Below, piece by piece: positions 25,357-33,678 of a stretch of DNA of 64,000 nucleotides; position 1 is the stretch's first letter; every line of letters starts with the position of its first letter. A program made the translations under genes and the position numbers. Source of the stretch: Lachnospiraceae bacterium (GTDB lineage: Bacteria; Bacillota; Clostridia; Lachnospirales; Lachnospiraceae); contig JAAUZC010000044.1 in the NCBI GenBank assembly GCA_014804795.1, positions 1-64,000 on the forward strand, written 5' to 3'. The notes under the pieces were generated by a model that searched no databases, had not been told where the DNA came from, and saw only the letters and a list, made by a program, of their open reading frames with translations.

Positions 25357-26262
25357 TCACTCTCTAACTGCGTCGATCAAATCCGAAAGTTTTTCTATTT
25401 GATGCCTTTCCATATATGCCTCAATCCCCTTGATGATCTCCACTGTCGCATAGGGATTGATAAAGTTTGCCGCTCCCACGGCCACAGCGCTCGCTCCGGC
25501 CAGAATAAATTCCAGCGCATCTTCCGCCGTCATAATACCGCCCATCCCGATCACAGGGATCTTCACGGCATGAGCCGCCTGATAGACCATGCGCACCGCC
25601 ACAGGCTTAATGGCAGGTCCCGAAAGCCCGCCGGTTTTATTGGCAAGTAAAAAGCATCTTTTCTCCACATTGATCTTCATGCCGGTCAGCGTATTAATCA
25701 GGGAAATACAATCCGCGCCTCCCGCCTCCGCCGCCTTTGCCATCTCCGTAATGTCCGTCACATTGGGGCTGAGTTTCATGATCACCGGCTGTTTTGCTTT
25801 TCTTTTCACCGCCTGCGTAATCTGATAGAGCGCCTCCGCCTTTTGCCCGAAAGCAATGGCACCCTCTTTTACATTCGGGCAGGATACATTGATCTCCATC
25901 ATATCTATTTTGGCATCACCCAGACGTTCCACAACTTCCAGATAATCTTCCACCGTCTTTCCGCAGACATTGACAATGATCTTTGTATCAAACTGCTGTA
26001 AAAAGGGAATATCCCTCTCTAAAAACACATCGACACCCGGATTCTGCAGTCCGATCGCATTCAACATCCCGCCATAGGTTTCCGCCACCCGCGGCGTAGG
26101 ATTGCCGGGCCACGGCACATTTGCCACACCCTTCGTCACCACTGCGCCAAGTCTGTTTAAATCCACAAATTCACTGTATTCCATACCGGAACCAAAGGTG
26201 CCGGATGCCGTCATAACCGGATTTTTAAACATAACACCCGCTATTTTAACTTCTGTATTCAT
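25357..26262 (-). CDS. pyrD: Dihydroorotate dehydrogenase, catalytic subunit (type 1B)
   Basis: Oxidises dihydroorotate to orotate in pyrimidine synthesis, passing electrons to PyrK. It is 301 aa, an FMN TIM barrel. Landmarks are NPVMTASGTFGSG, the active-site Cys in MEINVSCPNVKEG, and the FMN-phosphate loop GMGGIMTAEDALEFILAGASAVAVG. AGGAGG lies 10 bases before the ATG. It is the last gene of pyrC-pyrK-pyrD; presence of PyrK defines the NAD-linked 1B type. Confidence 0.96.
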   Translation of the reverse strand: MNTEVKIAGVMFKNPVMTASGTFGSGMEYSEFVDLNRLGAVVTKGVANVPWPGNPTPRVAETYGGMLNAIGLQNPGVDVFLERDIPFLQQFDTKIIVNVCGKTVEDYLEVVERLGDAKIDMMEINVSCPNVKEGAIAFGQKAEALYQITQAVKRKAKQPVIMKLSPNVTDITEMAKAAEAGGADCISLINTLTGMKINVEKRCFLLANKTGGLSGPAIKPVAVRMVYQAAHAVKIPVIGMGGIMTAEDALEFILAGASAVAVGAANFINPYATVEIIKGIEAYMERHQIEKLSDLIDAVRE

Positions 26263-26340
26263 TTTGCTATATCCTCCTGTTTCTGTTACCGTCCCGCAGA
26301 TACACAGCTGCGTTTTTCGCTTTGTTAAAATATTCCCCGC

Positions 26341-27120
26341 TTAAATGTCCACATCTTCCGCCAAAAATACCGGTCCGTCCGTACAGATCCTCGCATTATT
26401 CACATGGGAATGTGCATCTTCCTTCACGGTTTTGCAGACGCACCCCAGACAGGCGCCCACGCCGCAGGCCATTCTTTCTTCCAGAGAAATCCAGGCCGGA
26501 ATCTGTTTTTCCGCTGCATATTTTTTAATGGCGCGAAGCATAGGCATAGGGCCGCAGGAATAAATTAAATCTGCTTTTATTTTATTTTCATTGACCGCAT
26601 CCAGCACATTTCCCTTTGTCCCTACACTGCCGTCCTCTGTCGCAATATAAACTTCTCCATATTTTTCCAGATCTTCTTTTAAGAAAAGTTTCGCGTCCCG
26701 ATAACCCAAAACAATATATTTCTTACAGTCTTTCAGTTCTTTTGCCAGCTCTAAAAGAGGCGGTATCCCTATGCCTCCGCCCATCAACAGCGCCGTATTT
26801 CCCTCCGCTTCTTTAAGCGGATAGCCATTGCCGAGAACACCCAGTATTTCTGCGGTATCCCCTTTCTGATAAGTGGAAAATTCTTTTGTTCCCGCTCCTG
26901 CTATGCGATATACAATGCGCAATGCCCCTTTTTCGGCATCTCTCTCACAGATGCTGATCGGTCTTGGCAGGAGCATCGTTTTGTTTTTCGGATAGACTGC
27001 AATAAAATGTCCGGCTCCTTTTTCCTGTGCCATATCTGTGGCAAGCCACATTTCATAGATATCGTCCGCCAATTTTGCCGTTGATAACACCCGTACTTTT
27101 TCTTTTTTCTTTGATAACAT
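26341..27120 (-). CDS. pyrK: Dihydroorotate dehydrogenase, electron-transfer subunit
   Basis: FAD and [2Fe-2S] subunit that relays electrons from PyrD to NAD. It is 259 aa. A ferredoxin-reductase-like FAD domain has LPRPISICERD, the NAD domain has GGGIGIPPLLELAKEL, and the C-terminal cluster has four cysteines (MACGVGACLGCVCKT plus ..ARICTDGPVF). GGAG lies 9 bases upstream of the ATG. Between pyrC and pyrD. Confidence 0.95.
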   Translation of the reverse strand: MLSKKKEKVRVLSTAKLADDIYEMWLATDMAQEKGAGHFIAVYPKNKTMLLPRPISICERDAEKGALRIVYRIAGAGTKEFSTYQKGDTAEILGVLGNGYPLKEAEGNTALLMGGGIGIPPLLELAKELKDCKKYIVLGYRDAKLFLKEDLEKYGEVYIATEDGSVGTKGNVLDAVNENKIKADLIYSCGPMPMLRAIKKYAAEKQIPAWISLEERMACGVGACLGCVCKTVKEDAHSHVNNARICTDGPVFLAEDVDI

Positions 27121-27156
27121 ATGTTATTTTCTCCTTTTTGCTCATTTCTCTATATT

Positions 27157-28473
27157 TTAATCATCCAGCACAGACATACTCATATTTTTAATATAAGCAA
27201 CTTTGCCTGCACAGATTGTATATTCCACTTCGGACTTGCATGTTTTTCCCGTAAACGGGCTGTTGGAAGCTTTCGAGAAAAATGTTAAAAAAGTCTGCCT
27301 GCAGTCCGGATCAAAAATCACTATGTCAGCCGGTCCGCCCTCTGCCAGATATCCCGCCTCTATTCCGTAAAGCTTTGCCGGATTCCATGTCATTTTGGAT
27401 AGCAGTTCTTCCATTGTCAGCCTCTTTTTCTCCACCAGTTCCGTGATGCCCAGTGCCAGTGCCGTTTCCAGTCCGATAATGCCGCTGGGCGCCTCTGTGA
27501 AAAATTTTTCTTTTTCCTCTTTTGTATGAGGTGCATGATCCGTTGCGATCAGGTCGATCGTTCCATCGCTCAACCCCTCTATGATCGCCTCTTTATCTTC
27601 TTCGGTCCGTAACGGCGGATTCATCTTGGCCAACGTTCCGTACTGCAATACCGCCTCCTGCGTCAGTGTAAAATGATGGGGAGTTGCCTCTGCATGAATG
27701 TCGGCTCCCTCCCTTTTTGCCCTGCGCACCAGTTCTACACCCTCCTTCGTGCTGATATGCTGGATGTTCACACAGGCCCCTGTCTCTATAGCCAGCCGGA
27801 TATCCCTCTCTATCAAACTGATCTCCGCCTGCCTGTCCGCACCGGTAAGTCCCATCTTTGCCGATACTTCTCCGGCATTTACACCGCTCTCCTTAATATA
27901 AGCGGGATCTTCCTCATGGAAGCTGATCGGTACACCCAGTTCTTTGCAATTTTCCATCGCTTTCCTGACAAGCGTTTCATCCGATAAAGGCTTTCCGTCG
28001 TCCGTAAATCCTGCCGCCCCCGCAGCACGCAGCGCTTTCATATCTGTCAGTTCTTTTCCCTCCAGATTTTTTGTCACCGCCCCGCAGGCGTATACATGAA
28101 TCGGCGTATCTTTCCCTTTTTCCAGCATATAGCGCAGTATATCTGCCTGGTCCGCCGCAGGCCTCGTATTTGCCATCATCACAACGCTGGTAAATCCGCC
28201 TGCCGCTGCCGCTGCCGCCCCCGTCAAAATATCCTCTTTTTCTGTAAAACCCGGATCTCTGAAATGCACATGCACATCTACAAGTCCCGGCGCCACAATA
28301 TACCCCTCTGCATCGATCGTCTGAATTTCATGCCGCGGAAGTTTCTTAAATTCTTCCGTTTCCGCCAGATTCTCCCCTATTTTCAGGATTCTCTCTCCCT
28401 CTGTTAAAATGTCGCAAACCCTCTGCATTCCCGTTCTCGGATCAATACAAAGCCCGTTTTTTATATAAAGCAT
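27157..28473 (-). CDS. pyrC: Dihydroorotase
   Basis: Cyclises carbamoyl aspartate to dihydroorotate. It is 438 aa, class I zinc amidohydrolase. The metal-binding HVHFRDPG motif is intact, as are the later ATDHAPHTKEEK and the His in QHISTKEG. GGGAGAGG precedes the ATG. It heads pyrC-pyrK-pyrD; pyrB, pyrE and pyrF are absent here. I saw no PyrR-type attenuator in its leader. Confidence 0.96.
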   Translation of the reverse strand: MLYIKNGLCIDPRTGMQRVCDILTEGERILKIGENLAETEEFKKLPRHEIQTIDAEGYIVAPGLVDVHVHFRDPGFTEKEDILTGAAAAAAGGFTSVVMMANTRPAADQADILRYMLEKGKDTPIHVYACGAVTKNLEGKELTDMKALRAAGAAGFTDDGKPLSDETLVRKAMENCKELGVPISFHEEDPAYIKESGVNAGEVSAKMGLTGADRQAEISLIERDIRLAIETGACVNIQHISTKEGVELVRRAKREGADIHAEATPHHFTLTQEAVLQYGTLAKMNPPLRTEEDKEAIIEGLSDGTIDLIATDHAPHTKEEKEKFFTEAPSGIIGLETALALGITELVEKKRLTMEELLSKMTWNPAKLYGIEAGYLAEGGPADIVIFDPDCRQTFLTFFSKASNSPFTGKTCKSEVEYTICAGKVAYIKNMSMSVLDD

Positions 28474-28569
28474 TCTTCCTCTCCCTTCATCTCATCCTTA
28501 TAACTTAAACCGAATTCACCCTTCTCAGGTAAATTCCGATAAATTATACTTGTCCCCTCCCCATACTTT

Positions 28570-28600
28570 ATAGTAAACTGATATATGAACAGTTTACTAT
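28570..28600. promoter_or_regulatory. Operator-like inverted repeat between pyrC and plsC
   Basis: ATAGTAAACTG (28570-28580) and CAGTTTACTAT (28590-28600) are an 11-bp perfect inverted repeat with a 9-base spacer, centred in the divergent pyrC-plsC promoter region. Arm length and spacing suit a dimeric repressor. I do not recognise the motif. Confidence 0.5.
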
Positions 28601-28653
28601 TATACCCCCCAATGTTTCAACCAATAAATTTTCAGATAAGAGGATTTCCAGAT

Positions 28654-29385
28654 ATGCGTACTATTCTTGTTGTTCTATTTGTATTCCTGTTTCTCGTATT
28701 ATCCGTTCCGATCATGTTTGTAGAGTGGATCATCGGAAAGTTTAATCAGGATTTAAAAGACCGGAGTTCCTTAAAGATCGTTCAGTGGGCTTTCCGCTGT
28801 GTCCTTTTTCTCAGCGGCACTAAAATCACTGTAATAGGAGAAGAGAATGTACCAACGGATGAACCCGTTCTCTATATCGGAAACCACAGAAGCTATTTTG
28901 ATGTAGTGATCACTTACGCCAGAGTTCCAAGGCTCTGCGGCTATATTTCTAAGAAAGAGGTTGATCGGGTTCCGCTTCTCAATATATGGATGCGGTATCT
29001 GCACTGTCTGTTCCTTGACAGAGATAATATCAGAGAGGGCCTTACCGTGATCCTTACCGCCATCAATAAAGTAAAAGCCGGCATTTCCATCTGTATCTTT
29101 CCGGAAGGCACCCGCAATAACAGTGAGGAAGACTTTCTTCCTTTTCGCGGCGGAAGTCTGAAAATTGCCGAAAAGAGCGGCTGCGCCGTGATTCCCATGG
29201 CGCTGAACCATACCGAGGATATTTTTGAAGCGCACAAACCCTGGATCCGCAAAACCCATATTGTATTAGAGTACTGCAAGCCCATCTATCCGGGAGATCT
29301 TCCGAAAGAAGACCGGAAAAAGCTCTCGGATCTGGTAGAAAAGAAAGTAAAAGAAACCTATTATAAAAATCAGGCTCTGGTATAG
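28654..29385 (+). CDS. plsC: 1-acyl-sn-glycerol-3-phosphate acyltransferase
   Basis: Adds the second acyl chain in phosphatidic acid synthesis at the inner membrane. It is 243 aa. An N-terminal membrane helix (about 3-27) is followed by the catalytic NHRSYFD (HX4D) near residue 80 and the phosphate-binding FPEGTRNNSEED. I chose the ATG at 28654, with AGAGGA 10 bases upstream; an ATG 23 codons earlier has no site and lies near the inverted repeat. Transcribed away from pyrC. Confidence 0.92.
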   Translation: MRTILVVLFVFLFLVLSVPIMFVEWIIGKFNQDLKDRSSLKIVQWAFRCVLFLSGTKITVIGEENVPTDEPVLYIGNHRSYFDVVITYARVPRLCGYISKKEVDRVPLLNIWMRYLHCLFLDRDNIREGLTVILTAINKVKAGISICIFPEGTRNNSEEDFLPFRGGSLKIAEKSGCAVIPMALNHTEDIFEAHKPWIRKTHIVLEYCKPIYPGDLPKEDRKKLSDLVEKKVKETYYKNQALV

Positions 29386-29405
29386 ATTCTTCAAATTATT
29401 CATGA

Positions 29406-29441
29406 CAATAGAATTCCCGCAAAGCGTGAATTCTATTGTTT
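29406..29441. terminator. Bidirectional terminator between plsC and murF
   Basis: CAATAGAATTC (29406-29416) pairs perfectly with GAATTCTATTG (29428-29438) and is followed by TTTT on the plus strand. It overlaps the murF stop codon. Confidence 0.75.
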
Positions 29442-30794
29442 TAAATTTTCTACGATTTCCGCAAAGCCCATGCCATGGGATGCTTTCACAAGCACCGTAT
29501 CCCCGGGCTTTACAAGACGTTCCAACTCCTGTAATAAATTCTCCTTTTTTGAATAATAGTGTACTTCGCTTTTACTTGATACAGCCTTTGCCTCCCTTGC
29601 CATATTCCCGGAAAGCCCTCCCACACAGACGATCACATCCACACAAAGCTTTGCTGCATAGCGCCCCACATCACCGTGCAGATCCTCTGCATTCTCACCA
29701 AGTTCAAACATATCCCCCAGGATTGCAACTTTCCTTGTGTCAGCCTGCGCCAGCAGATCAAGCGCCGCACACATGGAAACAGGATTTGCATTGTAACAAT
29801 CATCCAGTATCACTTTATCGTCGCACTTGATCAGATTACTTCTGCCTTCCGTCGGTTTTACCGCCGCAATGCCCGCTGCAATTTCTTCCATAGAAAGTCC
29901 CAGTGCTTCTCCCACTGCGGCTGCCGCCAGCGCATTATATACCATATGCTCACCGGGCAGAGGAATCTTTACCGTGAAATTTCCGGACAACATATGGATT
30001 GTAGCAGTCGTCCCAAACAACCCGTGTTTCTGAATGTCTGTTGCATAGCACATGTTATTTTTATTTTTTCCAAACGTGACAGGCGTTTTTTTATGTACTT
30101 TGTCTATTGTCCGCAGCAGATCATCATCGCCGTTCACGATAACCGTTCCATTTTCCTGCAGGTAATCGAAAATCTCCGATTTTGCTTTCAGAATACCTGC
30201 TCTGGAGCCCAACGCTTCCAGATGGCAGTCCCCGATATTTGTCATCACAACAATGTCCGGCGCCGCCATGCGGCTTAATCTGTGCATCTCCCCAAAATGA
30301 TTGATGCCCATCTCGACCACTGCCGCCTCGTGTTCCCCTCTGATTCGAAACAACGTCAGCGGCACGCCGAGCTCATTATTATAATTTCCACAGGTTTTCA
30401 GCACATTCATCTTTTCTCCGAGTACACTGGCAATAAATTCCTTTGTGCTGGTTTTTCCGACACTTCCTGTAATGCCTATGACCGGGATGGAAAGCTCCCC
30501 TCTATAGAAAGCTGCGATATCCTGCATGGCTTTCTTCACGTCCTCCACCAGAATATAGGGACCCGCAGGCTTTTCCGGAGCCTCCTCACAGACAGCACAT
30601 GCCGCGCCCTTCTCCATTACCTGCGGGATAAACCGGTGACCATCCACGCGCTCCCCCTTTATTGCAAAAAACAGATAGTCCTTTTCAATCTGTCTGGAAT
30701 CCATAACGGCTCCCGCTATTTCCAGATCTTCCATACCGCCGAACAATCTGCCGCCGCAGGCCGTCGCGATATTTTTCAAAGTCATATTTTTCAT
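29433..30794 (-). CDS. murF: UDP-N-acetylmuramoyl-tripeptide--D-alanyl-D-alanine ligase
   Basis: Adds the D-Ala-D-Ala dipeptide to the peptidoglycan precursor. It is 453 aa. The Mur-ligase ATP loop is GITGSVGKTSTKEF, followed by TCGNYNNELGVPLT, the EMGINHFGEM motif and LDDCYNANPVSM. The ATG at 30794 has GGAGAT about 10 bases upstream. It follows ddl on the same strand by 19 bases, pairing production of the dipeptide with its use. Confidence 0.96.
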   Translation of the reverse strand: MKNMTLKNIATACGGRLFGGMEDLEIAGAVMDSRQIEKDYLFFAIKGERVDGHRFIPQVMEKGAACAVCEEAPEKPAGPYILVEDVKKAMQDIAAFYRGELSIPVIGITGSVGKTSTKEFIASVLGEKMNVLKTCGNYNNELGVPLTLFRIRGEHEAAVVEMGINHFGEMHRLSRMAAPDIVVMTNIGDCHLEALGSRAGILKAKSEIFDYLQENGTVIVNGDDDLLRTIDKVHKKTPVTFGKNKNNMCYATDIQKHGLFGTTATIHMLSGNFTVKIPLPGEHMVYNALAAAAVGEALGLSMEEIAAGIAAVKPTEGRSNLIKCDDKVILDDCYNANPVSMCAALDLLAQADTRKVAILGDMFELGENAEDLHGDVGRYAAKLCVDVIVCVGGLSGNMAREAKAVSSKSEVHYYSKKENLLQELERLVKPGDTVLVKASHGMGFAEIVENLKQ

Positions 30795-30813
30795 ACTGAT
30801 TCTCATCTCCGTC

Positions 30814-31896
30814 TTATTCTGCCGCACGCAATGCAGACTCTATAATCTTTTCGCACAGTTCCCCAAAAGATACTCCTTCGGCCGCTGCCTCCTGCGGCAG
30901 CAATGACGTCGGTGTCATGCCGGGCAAAGTATTGGCCTCTAAACAGAACATCTCACCCGCTTCATTCATCATAAAATCCATGCGCGCGTAATTTTTCAGC
31001 CGCAAAATCTGAAATGCTTTCTCCGCCCATCTCTGCATTTCCCTTGTTTTTTCCTCTAAAATATCCGCCGGACAGGTTTCTATTGTACTGCCGGCCTGAT
31101 ATTTATTTTTGTAATCATAAAAGCCCTGTTTTGGCGCAATCTCTATGACAGGAAGAGCACGCCCCTCCATCACGCCTACGGAAAACTCTCTGCCCTTTAT
31201 GTACTGCTCAATAATCACCTCGTCATCATAGCCGAAAGCTTCCCGCAGTGCTTTTTCATATTCCTCTTTCTTATTTACCATATAGACGCCTACGCTGGAG
31301 CCGCCGTTGCAGGCCTTCACCACAAGGGGCAGTGAAAGCTCTCTTCCATCCCCTGAAACAACTGCTTCCCCGTTCGGCTTCCTCTTTTCCAGATAGGTTT
31401 CCAGTTCCTCCTTTTTTAAACGAAAGCCCTGCGGTGTCGGGATTCCATGAACCGCAAACAATTCTTTTGCCAGTCCCTTATCCATACAGATTGCCGAACT
31501 TACATAATCCGTACCGGTGTAACGAATCCCCATCAGATCAAAGTATGCCTGTATTCTGCCGTTTTCTCCGTTTTCACCATGAAGCCCCATAAATACCACA
31601 TCGGCGGCCTGACAGATTGCAATGACCTTCGGCCCGAAAAAGTTTTTCTTCCAATCCGGACGCAGTGCCTTAATCTGCTCGATGTCCGGGCTTTCCTCCG
31701 AAACATTCCCTATTTCCGCCGCCCAGTCATAGTCCTTTTCAAAAATATTCTCTTCCTCTCCCGCATAGCCCAGAAAAACATCCAGAAGCACCACCTGATG
31801 TCCGCGCTCTTTCAGCTCTCTATAAATCAGGCTTCCTGAACTCAAAGATACATCTCTTTCCGGGCTGATGCCGCCCGCTAATACTACAATTTTCAT
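30814..31896 (-). CDS. ddl: D-alanine--D-alanine ligase
   Basis: Makes the D-Ala-D-Ala dipeptide. It is 360 aa, an ATP-grasp enzyme. The N-terminus is LAGGISPERDVSLSSG, HGENGENGRIQAYFDLMGI follows, and the omega-loop region reads FYDYKNKYQAG, where Lys-Tyr argues for D-Ala rather than D-lactate specificity. C-terminal metal ligands are in CLEANTLPGMT. The ATG at 31896 follows GGAG by 8 bases, and that site is directly downstream of a copy of the dispersed structured repeat. Confidence 0.95.
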   Translation of the reverse strand: MKIVVLAGGISPERDVSLSSGSLIYRELKERGHQVVLLDVFLGYAGEEENIFEKDYDWAAEIGNVSEESPDIEQIKALRPDWKKNFFGPKVIAICQAADVVFMGLHGENGENGRIQAYFDLMGIRYTGTDYVSSAICMDKGLAKELFAVHGIPTPQGFRLKKEELETYLEKRKPNGEAVVSGDGRELSLPLVVKACNGGSSVGVYMVNKKEEYEKALREAFGYDDEVIIEQYIKGREFSVGVMEGRALPVIEIAPKQGFYDYKNKYQAGSTIETCPADILEEKTREMQRWAEKAFQILRLKNYARMDFMMNEAGEMFCLEANTLPGMTPTSLLPQEAAAEGVSFGELCEKIIESALRAAE

Positions 31897-31909
31897 GTTC
31901 TGCTCTCCA

Positions 31910-32017
31910 TTCCGGTTCCACATCCGTCCTTCCGGCACACGATAACGGAAGACAGATTTGCAGCCGCTTACACGCCCGCAAATCGTCTTGTGCGCTGTCC
32001 GGACTTCTGCTGTTTTT
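31910..32017 (-). repeat. Dispersed structured repeat, copy A (before ddl)
   Basis: It is clearly homologous to 57821-57926. It folds into a long hairpin: CCGG (31932-31935) with CCGG (31999-32002), AAGAC with GTCTT, and GATTTGC (31955-31961) with GCAAATC (31978-31984). Its terminal motif TTCCGGTTCC recurs at 32089-32098 inside the end of the neighbouring gene. Relative to copy B two pairs change in a compensatory way (G-C to A-T). On the minus strand the element ends at the ddl ribosome site. Confidence 0.7.
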
Positions 32018-32085
32018 CGCTTCTATCAATATCCAAACTCACAAACGCTTCGCTCTTTGTTCGTATCCCCCGTTTTCAGCTTGGT

Positions 32086-33555
32086 CTATTCCGGTTCCGT
32101 ACCCGACGCTTCCACGATCTCCCGCTCCGCCTCTATCACACTGAGCAGCAACAGCATTCTCGCCGCATCCTTTCCTCCCGGATTTTCCAGCAAAAACGCC
32201 GCATCCTCATTCCTGCCCGACAGATAGTGTATATGGTTCTCAATCACTGTAACATACTCATGATTCATGATCGCGTAATTCGCAAACGCCATGATCGTCA
32301 TATCCCACAACATGGCGTCCGGTTCTTTTTCTTCCACCAGAAACAGGCCGTCCTTTTCCCTTGCCGCTATATTCTCTGCGTCTTCCATCAAGCCGTCCAT
32401 GATCAGACCGCACAGGTCATGATCTACTTTTCTCCTTGTGGACAGGTAGGTGACTTTCCCCATCAGCAGGTAAAAATCCTCTTTCTGGCCCACTATATAT
32501 TCCTGATTCTGTAAAATATAATTATGATATGATCTTTCATTTGATGCACGATAAAGTTCCGACGCCGCATAAAATCTCCCGTTCATTACAGCTGCAGCAT
32601 CTGACTGATCATTTCCCTGATTTTTTCCATTTTTCGTGCTGTCTTTATACCGCCATGCTTTCGCTGCGGCCTTCAGACAAATATTGGCATAATCAAAGTC
32701 TATCTGCTGATACAGATAACTGTATTTTGCCATAGTCGCCGCAAACAAGACAGTAGCCTCTTCACTGATGTTCTCTGCCGGCTCCCGATCATCCGCATCC
32801 GTCACAGGCAAAGCCCCGGTATCTGTGTAAATACCTCCTGTTTTTTCCTCCTGCATGGATAAAAGCCTGTCTGTTTCCCTGCGAAGCATCCGGAAAAAGG
32901 CCTCTCCTGTTTCTTCCGAAGTTTGAAGCACCATATTCCCCGAATTCCAAATCTGTGTAAAAAGTTCCGGATACATCTCATATGCTGCCAGAAGATAGCT
33001 GATCATCTCACAGATCTCCACCGTATTCTGCATCTCTTCTATATCCCGTGATGCTTCTATGATTTCTCCAAGTTCTTTTGCTTTCTCCAGATAGGCATCT
33101 TTCCCAATCATGAAATAATAGGAACATCCTATTTTATCACATTGAATATAATAATTTCCCTCTTCCCGCAGTTCCGTAAAGAGACCATACCCTGTTGATA
33201 CACCGTTCGTATCCTCTTTCAGACGTATCTTGCCCTCATACACGCATTCTCCGGAGTCTTTCTCTATAACCTGAAAGTTTTCCGGCAGCTCTCCCCCTTG
33301 AAAAAATACCGTTTTCGTACTCTCCGGCAGATAGCCCAGACGGTCTATCTTAACGTTTGGACTTTCTTCCTTTTTTTCGTAGGAAAAATCAGGCTCCAAC
33401 CCCAGCGTTTCCGCTGTAAAAACGGACTCCTCCTGCGCATCCTGTTTTTCCGCCATAAAAGGGACAGGCACAGCGCACCCTGACAGAAACACAGATACTG
33501 TCAGAAATAATACTACTATGGAAATATATTTTTTATTTTTATAATATCGTTTCAA
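32086..33555 (-). CDS. GH9-like lipoprotein lacking the catalytic segment
   Basis: 489 aa. The start appears to be TTG with AGGAGA 8 bases upstream. Lipobox FLSGC makes Cys27 the lipid anchor. Residues about 65-160 resemble the Ig-like N-terminal domain of family 9 cellulases (VKIDRLGYLPESTKTVFF). Residues about 175-470 follow the GH9 alpha-toroid: LLAAYEMYPELF, LLSMQEEKTGGIY, ATVLFAATMAKYSYLY, then RFYAASELYRASNE and HYLSGRNEDA. The GGWxDAGD segment with the catalytic Asp residues and the C-terminal Asn-Glu acid are not found. It may bind rather than cut glycans. The family comparison is from memory. Confidence 0.65.
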   Translation of the reverse strand: MKRYYKNKKYISIVVLFLTVSVFLSGCAVPVPFMAEKQDAQEESVFTAETLGLEPDFSYEKKEESPNVKIDRLGYLPESTKTVFFQGGELPENFQVIEKDSGECVYEGKIRLKEDTNGVSTGYGLFTELREEGNYYIQCDKIGCSYYFMIGKDAYLEKAKELGEIIEASRDIEEMQNTVEICEMISYLLAAYEMYPELFTQIWNSGNMVLQTSEETGEAFFRMLRRETDRLLSMQEEKTGGIYTDTGALPVTDADDREPAENISEEATVLFAATMAKYSYLYQQIDFDYANICLKAAAKAWRYKDSTKNGKNQGNDQSDAAAVMNGRFYAASELYRASNERSYHNYILQNQEYIVGQKEDFYLLMGKVTYLSTRRKVDHDLCGLIMDGLMEDAENIAAREKDGLFLVEEKEPDAMLWDMTIMAFANYAIMNHEYVTVIENHIHYLSGRNEDAAFLLENPGGKDAARMLLLLSVIEAEREIVEASGTEPE

Positions 33556-33616
33556 GCGCTGATCTCCTATGCGGGCATACCTGTCTTGTCATCTGTCAAA
33601 AATCATTTATATATAT

Positions 33617-33652
33617 AATAAAAAAAGAATCTCACTTTGGCAAGATTCTTTT
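33617..33652 (-). terminator. Terminator of the SpoIIQ-like gene
   Basis: GAATCT (33627-33632) pairs with AGATTC (33643-33648), extended by A/T pairs, with a long T-run on the minus strand. Confidence 0.75.
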
Positions 33653-33678
33653 TCGTGATATAAAAATGATATAAAAGA

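Noticed and set aside
28474-28653. PyrR-type attenuator before pyrC
   Set aside because: No anti-terminator/terminator pair or PyrR-binding loop was seen.
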